10,124 nucleotides of DNA from a bacterium (lineage in GTDB: Bacteria > UBP14 > UBA6098). Where the stretch lies: contig DAOWNU010000032.1 in assembly GCA_030642425.1 (NCBI GenBank), forward strand, positions 1 to 10,124. Reading direction: 5' to 3'. Position 1 is the first letter of the stretch. The number at the start of each line of letters is the position of its first letter. Below are positions 5,756-10,124 of this stretch, in pieces. Under the pieces are notes generated by a model. That model did no database searches. It was given only the letters and a program-made list of their open reading frames with translations, and was not told the origin of the DNA. Position numbers and translations under genes: made by a program.

Positions 5756-6472
5756 TTATCTTCCCAGCCCCTGCATGGATTCTCTTGCCCTGTCCTTGTC
5801 CAGTTCGAGGGCATCGCGGCCCCTGGCGACGAGACCCAATCTCGCCCTTTTGCCTTTAGGCCCTTCCGTTTCCTCCGGCTTCTCTATTGGCATAATAAAT
5901 TCTCCGGCGTATTCGCCCGCCGACAGGAATACGATATTGGCGGACATCTCGAAATGATATATGGGAACTGTGGATTTCCCGGCCTCGTCGCGGACAAAAT
6001 TGAGCCTTATCTGGTCGAAATACTCCGATTGGATCAGGCCAACAATGAGATTGGCGACACCCTTCAGGTTATAGCTCTTTCCCGTGATAGTCGCGATCCT
6101 CTCGATCTCCCGGAACTCCTCCACCCACACAAATTCCGGTATAAGCTGGCTGAAATTTTCGAGAAGTTTAACCGCGAGCGGGCGCTGAATATCGAGTTCC
6201 TGGATCGCCGTCATCCGTCTTCTAATTTTATCCCGGAGCGCGCGCGCTTCCTCGACCTTCTTGATAAGTTGATTGTATTTTTGGATTTCCGCCTCGACCA
6301 TAGCGATCTCGTCGTCGAGACGACTGATCTCGATCTGCTGGCGTGTAGTCTGAACCCACAGAACAATGCCAACCAAAATTATCGCCGCAAGAACATAGAG
6401 AAGATACTTGTCGAAGAAGGGCACCTTCTTCTTTTTCCTAAGTTCCTTCGGTAATAGGTTGACCTTTATCAT
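5756..6472 (-). CDS. pilN: Type IV pilus inner-membrane protein PilN
   Basis: PilN (238 aa) starts MIKVNLLPKELR, which contains the conserved cytoplasmic N-L-L-P motif that inserts into a groove of PilM. A basic stretch (RKKKK) precedes a single transmembrane segment (about 24-44, YLLYVLAAIILVGIVLWV). A coiled coil follows (about 45-85, ISRLDDEIAMVEAEIQKY and onward), then a ferredoxin-like periplasmic domain with PLAVKLLENFSQLIPEFVWV and ITGKSYNLKGVANLIVGL. The C terminus is longer than usual, a charged extension rich in Glu, Lys and Arg (about residues 196-238) with no recognised domain. The ATG is three bases after the pilM stop, with GAGGG upstream inside pilM. Operon position and motifs agree. 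Confidence 0.95.
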   Translation of the reverse strand: MIKVNLLPKELRKKKKVPFFDKYLLYVLAAIILVGIVLWVQTTRQQIEISRLDDEIAMVEAEIQKYNQLIKKVEEARALRDKIRRRMTAIQELDIQRPLAVKLLENFSQLIPEFVWVEEFREIERIATITGKSYNLKGVANLIVGLIQSEYFDQIRLNFVRDEAGKSTVPIYHFEMSANIVFLSAGEYAGEFIMPIEKPEETEGPKGKRARLGLVARGRDALELDKDRARESMQGLGR

Positions 6473-6475
6473 CGT

Positions 6476-7546
6476 TTATGCCCTCAATGCCAGACCCACG
6501 GCAACCGTGTAAAGCGGCGCGATACTCGCCGGGTCGATGCCCGTAAAAACTCCCTCCCCGGGCTGAAGAGCCGTGAAGGGGTTGATTATTTCAACCGGAA
6601 TGGAGATCCCCGAGGAAAGCGCGTCGGGAAGACTATTTATTAATGCGCCGCCGCCGGATAAGTATATCTTGTCCACTTTCCGCCCGCCGGTTACATTCTC
6701 GATATAGCTGAATGCGACGTCGAGCCCGAGCTTAAGCTCCTCGACCGATACCGCGATGGCCGCCTTATAAGGCCCCTTGTCCTCCATGGGCAATTCGCCC
6801 TTTATAAGGTCGTTCAGGTCGTCGGCGGACAGCTTTAATTCCGTTTGAAGAGTGTTCCAGACGGCCTTTGCGCCGCTCGATACATCCCTGACCGTGTAGT
6901 AAGCGCCGTCGATTATAAATGTGAGATTGGTCAATGTGTGGCCGATATTGGCCAGCACAATCGTTCCCTCTTGCGGGATTGTATAATTGAACTCGAAACA
7001 GTTGAAGTTCGCGAAGAAATCGATATCCATCAATATCGGGTCGAGTCCGGCGTCGCGGACGACGTTGAAATAGTCCTCCACCAATTCCCTGCGAACGGCC
7101 ACAAGTATTACATCCTCTTTTTTACCGGATTCGATTTTGCCGAGCGAGTCGAAATCGACGACGATGCCGGATGTTCCGGTCGGGATACGCTGTTCCGCTT
7201 CCATCATGACCGCGTCCACAAGCTTGACTTTCTTGCCCGAGACGTTGACCTGTATTCTGTCCGTGAAAACTTTGTGTCCCGCAAGGTTCACAACGACATC
7301 GACCGCTTCCGGCGCGACCTCTTCGACGAGCGTTTGCAGTGTATATATCAAGCCCTCGCGGTCCTTGATATCCTTCTCGACAATTGCGCCGCCCGGAAGT
7401 TCTTTCGACCCGAAAGCGAGGAGACTGCGCTTGCCTTCAACAAGGGGACTCAGCTTGACAAGTTTTATACAAAAAGTGCCAATATCGAGTCCGTAAGCGG
7501 CCTCTTCTTTTTTTCCGATAAGCTTTGAAATTCCTCCGGGAGTCAT
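6476..7546 (-). CDS. pilM: Type IV pilus actin-like ATPase PilM
   Basis: PilM (356 aa) is the cytoplasmic actin/FtsA-like member of the alignment subcomplex and binds PilN. The phosphate-1 loop is at 19-31 (GLDIGTFCIKLVK), the SHS2/1C-type subdomain follows, the phosphate-2 region is at about 197-209 (VLANIGHTLTNLT), and the adenosine motif is at 295-302 (YLSGGGAL). The helix SVEELKLGLDVAFSYIE and the closing NPF and VAVGLALR also match PilM. The length is normal. The ATG at 7546 follows a GAGGT site by about nine bases. It is the first gene of the pil operon and lies about 38 bases downstream of the predicted transcription start of the promoter at 7591-7619. Confidence 0.95.
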   Translation of the reverse strand: MTPGGISKLIGKKEEAAYGLDIGTFCIKLVKLSPLVEGKRSLLAFGSKELPGGAIVEKDIKDREGLIYTLQTLVEEVAPEAVDVVVNLAGHKVFTDRIQVNVSGKKVKLVDAVMMEAEQRIPTGTSGIVVDFDSLGKIESGKKEDVILVAVRRELVEDYFNVVRDAGLDPILMDIDFFANFNCFEFNYTIPQEGTIVLANIGHTLTNLTFIIDGAYYTVRDVSSGAKAVWNTLQTELKLSADDLNDLIKGELPMEDKGPYKAAIAVSVEELKLGLDVAFSYIENVTGGRKVDKIYLSGGGALINSLPDALSSGISIPVEIINPFTALQPGEGVFTGIDPASIAPLYTVAVGLALRA

Positions 7547-7590
7547 CGTGCATACCTCGAAGTTTCTAACTTACGTTATAGCTTGTATAT

Positions 7591-7619
7591 AGTATAGGTA
7601 ACCTAAAGATAATTGTCAA
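7591..7619 (-). promoter_or_regulatory. Sigma-70-type promoter of the pilMNOPQ operon
   Basis: On the minus strand a perfect -35 box TTGACA (7614-7619) and a near-perfect -10 box TATACT (7591-7596) are separated by exactly 17 bases. AT-rich DNA lies upstream. Transcription would start near 7584, leaving a leader of about 38 bases before the pilM ATG. GGTAACC (7597-7603), a 7-base palindrome, lies in the spacer next to the -10 box and could bind a regulator. Confidence 0.75.
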
Positions 7620-7790
7620 GAGATAATTTTATTTTCTTAACAAGTATAGTTCTCTTGTAATTTTCTTAGTAATTTTCGCTTTCTTAATATTTATTTCGCA
7701 TTCCTTTCAACAAAATAAGGTAATATCTTTTTTTGAATATTCAAGAGAAATATTAGATGTCGAAGCTTAAATGTAAAATCCGCGCAATCT

Positions 7791-7854
7791 CATGTTGTCA
7801 TTCCGGGCTCGACCCGGAATCCAGTAGGTGTGGCGTGGGGGGCGCTTTTACCTT
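7791..7854 (-). repeat. Composite ATTCCGG hairpin repeat, copy 3
   Basis: ATTCCGGG at 7800-7807 pairs perfectly with CCCGGAAT at 7813-7820 across a 5-base loop. Read on the minus strand, the whole block aligns with the plus strand of 2673-2734, including the AAGGTAAAAGCGCCCC lead. So the two copies face opposite ways relative to the window, one between pilM and ppx and one between recR and pilQ. Confidence 0.7.
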
Positions 7855-7873
7855 TTACCCTTTACCCTTTACC
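7846..7873 (-). repeat. Four-unit 7-bp tandem array at the ppx 3' end
   Basis: TTTTACC (7846-7852), TTTTACC (7853-7859), CTTTACC (7860-7866) and CTTTACC (7867-7873) follow without gaps. The next seven bases, TTCTTCA (7874-7880), include the ppx stop codon. Related heptamers extend into ppx (CATTTGGATTTT at 7883-7894). Confidence 0.75.
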
Positions 7874-7877
7874 TTCT

Positions 7878-8810
7878 TCAACCATTTGGATTTTGAGCAT
7901 TCGTTTTCGAAATGCCGGACTCGAGAAGTATGCTCCATCTTGCGCCGCGGTCGGAAACGGTGATTTCATTCGATCCTGTCTTATGCAGAATATAGAGGAA
8001 TATCGCCGCGCCCGAAAGTAGAATATCCGCGCGCGCCGGCGCAAAAGGGATAAGGGCCGCTATTTTTCCCACAGGCATATCCGCGAGAGTCTCGAATGTC
8101 TCCGTCAGAAAATTCACCGTTAGAACCGTGCCGTGAACTTTTTCCGGGATATATTTATCGAGGCCGTTTTTGAACGCCGCGAGAGTGGTTATTGTGCCGC
8201 CCACTCCGACCATCTCGACCCCCTGCGGAAAAAAGGAAATTCCGTCGAATGCTCCCTCTATCACACTGCTAAGACGCTTTCGTGCGCGGTCGGTTAACGG
8301 CGGAACCGCGCCGCATTCCTCCTCGAGAACAACCGCTCCAATCGGAAAGCTCCGCCAGCGTTCGGGCGTAGTTTTCCCATAAACGAGTTCCGTGCTTCCT
8401 CCACCAACGTCCACAATAAGGCGCGCCACACCGGCTTCTAAACCGGAGACCGCGCCGAAAAACGCGTATTTTGCCTCCTCCTCCGGCGAAAGAATCCGCA
8501 CCCTTTTGCCGAGTAATTTTCCCATTTCCCCGGCGATTTTATCGCCATTGGTCGCCCGGCGAAAGATTTCCGTACCGAACGGGACGATCTCCGCCGCCCC
8601 TGCGGCTCGCGCCTTTTCGACTATTCTCGAAAGGGACGAGAGCGCCCTTTTCGTCGCCCTTTCCGAAATGAGACCGGTCTCGTGAAACCCCTCTCCGAGT
8701 CTCGGCTCTTCGATACAATTGGAAACCTCGACAGGAGGGCGACCCTCCGCAATTTCAACTACGAGAAGCAGAATGGAGTTTGTGCCGATGTCGATAGATG
8801 CAATCTTCAT
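7878..8810 (-). CDS. Ppx/GppA-type exopolyphosphatase / pppGpp phosphatase, short form
   Basis: This 310-aa protein contains only the two actin-like lobes of the Ppx/GppA family and lacks the C-terminal HD-like domains of the roughly 500-aa E. coli enzymes. Phosphate-1 is at 5-12 (SIDIGTNS), the GTEIFRRATN segment is at 79-88, the catalytic-glutamate region is at 108-113 (SPEEEA), phosphate-2 is at 134-142 (DVGGGSTEL), and VGGTITTLAAF is at 203-213. APARADILLSGA and SDRGARW close the fold. It would hydrolyse polyphosphate or pppGpp; short forms cannot be assigned to one substrate by sequence. The ATG at 8810 fits the family start but has no visible ribosome binding site. The last residues, NAQNPNG, are encoded by repeat-like DNA and are probably not part of the conserved fold. 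A MITE-like element separates it from the vanZ-like gene. Confidence 0.92.
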   Translation of the reverse strand: MKIASIDIGTNSILLLVVEIAEGRPPVEVSNCIEEPRLGEGFHETGLISERATKRALSSLSRIVEKARAAGAAEIVPFGTEIFRRATNGDKIAGEMGKLLGKRVRILSPEEEAKYAFFGAVSGLEAGVARLIVDVGGGSTELVYGKTTPERWRSFPIGAVVLEEECGAVPPLTDRARKRLSSVIEGAFDGISFFPQGVEMVGVGGTITTLAAFKNGLDKYIPEKVHGTVLTVNFLTETFETLADMPVGKIAALIPFAPARADILLSGAAIFLYILHKTGSNEITVSDRGARWSILLESGISKTNAQNPNG

Positions 8811-8837
8811 AAGAGAAGTGGCTGTTAGTTTTTAAAT

Positions 8838-9051
8838 ACTATTGTCCCAAAAACTTGGATAACTGTGTATCTCATGGTAAATCAAAAATCAAAAAGAAAA
8901 TAAAACCATCGTATTCATAAAAATATGCATTTAACTGCTTATAAACTAATTAGTTGTCGCTGTTTTAGCAACCATGTTTTGACTATTATGCCGATATTTG
9001 ATATCTGGATTCAATGGGTTTGAAAATCTGAGTTTATTGGGACAGTAGTGA
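8838..9051. mobile_element. Putative MITE with 18-19-bp terminal inverted repeats
   Basis: The left end, ACTATTGTCCCAAAAACT (8838-8855), matches the complement of the right end, ACTACTGTCCCAATAAACT (9031-9049), with one mismatch and one indel. TTTTAAAT flanks both sides (8830-8837 and 9052-9059), consistent with an 8-bp target duplication; two bases, GA, lie between the right repeat and that duplication. The interior is AT-rich and has no credible transposase frame, so this is a non-autonomous or internally deleted element. The GTCCCAA-type ends suggest a DDE-type insertion-sequence parent that I cannot name. It sits between the vanZ-like stop codon and ppx. Confidence 0.7.
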
Positions 9052-9059
9052 TTTTAAAT

Positions 9060-9458
9060 TCAAACCCTAACTGTATCTTGCGGTTTGCCGGCCTGAAATC
9101 TTTTTATTAAAAAAGCGATAAAGACAAAAAGCGCGAATGCTGTCGCGCTTCCCAGGATGTCCGCAACCCAATCGAGAATATCCATCTGTCTCGCCGGGAC
9201 AAAGAACTGAACTATCTCTATCAGCGCGCCGAATGCGATGGGAATTATCAGCATCCTGACACCAGCCCTTTTTGGCAGGCGCGGTATCGCCATGAGAAAA
9301 GAAAGGAGTGCAAATGCCGCAAGATGAAGGACTTTATCGTAGAGCGGAAAGGGCATCTCCTTGTCGGGCATGGGAGTAACTGAAAGATACAGTATAATAA
9401 CCGCCCACAGGATCGAAGGGACGAGCAGAATTATTTTCCATTTTCTATATTTTATCAT
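9060..9458 (-). CDS. VanZ-like family membrane protein
   Basis: A small integral membrane protein (132 aa) of the VanZ-like family (PF04892), named after the teicoplanin-resistance protein VanZ; for most members the role is unknown. Four hydrophobic segments are visible: about 9-27, 43-60, 68-85 and 99-115. Family motifs are LYLSVTPMP near residue 24, the DKVLHLAAFALLSFL segment near 41, and ALIEIVQFFVPARQMDILDWVADILG in the second half, where the E, Q, R and D-x-x-D residues are the conserved ones. I chose the ATG at 9458 because AGGCGGA (9465-9471) lies upstream; a TTG at 9500 would add 14 unlikely residues. The stop at 9060 directly abuts the target duplication of the MITE. The pre-insertion spacing to ppx would have been about 27 bp, so the two were probably co-transcribed. 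Confidence 0.88.
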   Translation of the reverse strand: MIKYRKWKIILLVPSILWAVIILYLSVTPMPDKEMPFPLYDKVLHLAAFALLSFLMAIPRLPKRAGVRMLIIPIAFGALIEIVQFFVPARQMDILDWVADILGSATAFALFVFIAFLIKRFQAGKPQDTVRV

Positions 9459-9464
9459 TGCTTT

Positions 9465-9471
9465 TCCGCCT
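9465..9471 (-). promoter_or_regulatory. Ribosome binding site deciding the vanZ-like start
   Basis: AGGCGGA on the minus strand, six bases before the ATG at 9458, supports this start rather than the TTG at 9500. Confidence 0.45.
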
Positions 9472-9678
9472 AAAGTGGGGTTTGAGAAATTACATCTCAA
9501 GTTATCTCAAGTAATCGGATAAAGAACCGTTTCAAAATTAGCAATGCTAAATTAAAATGTCAAAGCCATACATGTCAAACCAAATCCAAAGGAAAAATGT
9601 CAAAACTCCCTTCTCTTCCCTACTATTTTCACGGATGAACAGACCATTTCCACGGAAGAACCGACCGTAAAAACGCCT

Positions 9679-9867
9679 GTGGATGCGCTCCGTCGGTGCG
9701 TGGAAGCGGTTCGTTCGCCCGTGGATGCACTCCGTTGACGCGTGAAAATGGTTCGTCGATACGTGGATGCACTCCGTTGACGCGTGAAAATGGTTCGTCG
9801 ATGCGTGGATGCGCTCCGTCGGTGCGTGGAAATGGTCCGTCCGCGCGTGAATGCACTCCGCAGAGGT
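9679..9867. repeat. 21-bp minisatellite, nine units, with 42-bp higher-order period
   Basis: Nine contiguous 21-bp units start with GTGGA or GTGAA. Units 1 and 7 (9679-9699, 9805-9825) are identical, as are units 3 and 5 (9721-9741, 9763-9783). Units 4 and 6 (9742-9762, 9784-9804) differ by one base. Odd units share GATGC(A/G)CTCCGT and even units share the GG(T/C)(T/C)CGT type, so the array alternates with a 42-bp period. On the minus strand, frame 9990 to 9547 reads as heptads of the type [RCH]-[IF]-H-x-x-T-x. Confidence 0.9.
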
Positions 9868-9955
9868 TGCGAAAGGCCTCGGGATGTTATTTAACTTGTT
9901 AAAGAACAAGGAATTAAGGGTTAATGGTGCAAACCCGTCTATTTTAAATCCATAG

Positions 9956-10029
9956 GGGTTTGACGGCGGCAAACCCGTTTTGAAATTCACGTCAATCCCA
10001 CGACGGGCGCGCCACCGTCGCGCCCCTAC
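9956..10029. repeat. Two GC hairpins, including the fourth GTAGGGG-type copy
   Basis: GGGTTTG at 9956-9962 pairs with CAAACCC at 9970-9976. GGGCGCG at 10005-10011 pairs with CGCGCCC at 10019-10025, and CCCCTAC follows at 10023-10029. The second has the same architecture as the three hairpins at 516-617, about 9.4 kb away. Confidence 0.65.
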
Positions 10030-10050
10030 GGAACAATCATCATTTTCTTT

Positions 10051-10086
10051 TGCCTAATACCTACTACCTTTTACCTAAAATCTTCT
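10051..10086 (-). repeat. 7-bp-phased array overlapping the uvrA stop codon
   Basis: TGCCTAA (10051-10057), TACCTAC (10058-10064), TACCTTT (10065-10071) and TACCTAA (10072-10078) are phased heptamers. The stretch 10060-10086 matches 2783-2809, downstream of pilQ, at 24 of 27 positions. It covers the last codons and the stop of uvrA. Confidence 0.65.
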
Positions 10087-10124
10087 TCAGGAACCGCCCG
10101 GTATGGCTTCCCTTGCGTTTCGCT
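10064..10124 (-). CDS. uvrA: Excinuclease ABC subunit UvrA, C-terminal end only
   Basis: The frame entering from the right edge gives 19 residues, AKRKGSHTGRFLKKILGKR, then TAG (10064-10066). UvrA proteins end with a segment of the type VA..(K)xSHTxxFLxxxL; E. coli UvrA ends SHTARFLKPML, which aligns directly with SHTGRFLKKIL here. UvrA is the damage-sensing ATPase of nucleotide excision repair. Only the tail is in the window, so the identification rests on this motif and the same-strand housekeeping context. The final Gly-Lys-Arg lies beyond the usual end and is encoded by repeat DNA that also supplies the stop. Confidence 0.75.
   Translation of the reverse strand, partial: AKRKGSHTGRFLKKILGKR

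Larger units (their letters stand above)
7547..7877. other. ppx-pilM intergenic region
   Basis: No gene is visible in these 331 bases. The part near pilM holds the promoter. The middle (7620-7760) is very AT-rich with no structure I trust as a terminator for ppx. The part near ppx holds the third ATTCCGG hairpin block and a 7-bp tandem array. Confidence 0.65.
9459..10063. other. uvrA to vanZ-like intergenic region, repeat-dominated
   Basis: About 600 bases without a convincing gene. From high to low coordinates it holds a 7-bp-phased array at the uvrA end (10051-10086), a GTAGGGG-type hairpin (10005-10029), a GGGTTTG/CAAACCC hairpin (9956-9976), AT-rich DNA, the 21-bp minisatellite (9679-9867), two CACGGA repeats 21 bp apart (9630 and 9651), and three ATGTCAAA copies (about 9557-9604). 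A long open frame crosses it on the minus strand only because the repeat period is a multiple of three. Confidence 0.6.

Noticed and set aside
6944..6952. Asn instead of Asp in the PilM phosphate-2 motif (ANIG, residue 200)
   Set aside because: From memory, Asn-x-Gly at this place is common among PilM proteins, so it is not evidence of loss of activity.
9679..9867. CRISPR array
   Set aside because: Units are contiguous 21-bp repeats without unique spacers and no cas genes are present.
9696..9902. Plus-strand open frame across the minisatellite
   Set aside because: Same repeat read in another frame; no start signal or family resemblance.
9547..9990. Minus-strand open frame of 147 codons with His/Thr heptads
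   Set aside because: It needs a GTG start with a weak ribosome binding site, starts and ends in other repeat types, and is open because the 21-bp period is a multiple of three. I keep it as a repeat, not a gene.

Overview
The window reads as chromosomal DNA of a Gram-negative (diderm) bacterium. The best evidence is a full set of type IV pilus alignment-subcomplex genes ending in an outer-membrane secretin, together with housekeeping uvrA, ppx/gppA and recR. Intergenic spaces are rich in short palindromic and tandem repeats of a kind common in uncultivated candidate-phylum genomes. I would guess an FCB-type or similarly deep-branching lineage, but no marker here fixes the phylum. Every convincing gene lies on the minus strand, so gene order below is given from high to low coordinates.

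High to low coordinates: the last 19 codons of uvrA (10064-10124); a 600-bp repeat-filled gap with a 21-bp minisatellite (9679-9867); a small VanZ-like membrane protein (9060-9458); a probable MITE with terminal inverted repeats and an 8-bp flanking duplication (8838-9051), which seems to have split a vanZ-ppx gene pair; a short Ppx/GppA phosphatase (7878-8810); a 331-bp gap with a repeat cluster and a near-consensus promoter; then the compact operon pilM-pilN-pilO-pilP-pilQ (7546 down to 2856).

The pil genes are packed with 1- to 29-bp gaps and one ATGA overlap. PilM (cytoplasmic actin-like) docks on the PilN N-terminal motif, PilN and PilO form the inner-membrane coiled-coil pair, PilP links to the secretin and PilQ is the secretin. 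The notable point is domain placement: the peptidoglycan-binding AMIN domain, normally at the N terminus of PilQ, is fused in front of PilP, and PilQ is correspondingly short (431 aa). recR follows after a repeat-containing spacer.

The low-coordinate end looks accessory: a DUF3800 gene overlaps an uncharacterised gene whose C-terminal half looks like a small nuclease/toxin domain, followed by a 430-bp hairpin-rich spacer and the start of a membrane-anchored coiled-coil protein running off the edge.

At least three repeat types recur in the gaps: an ATTCCGG...CCGGAAT hairpin (three copies, two within a conserved block of about 60 bp), GTAGGGG-flanked GC hairpins (four copies), and degenerate 7-bp-phased arrays that begin at, or inside, the 3' ends of uvrA, ppx and pilQ. 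In uvrA and ppx the array overlaps the last codons and lies at the stop codon.
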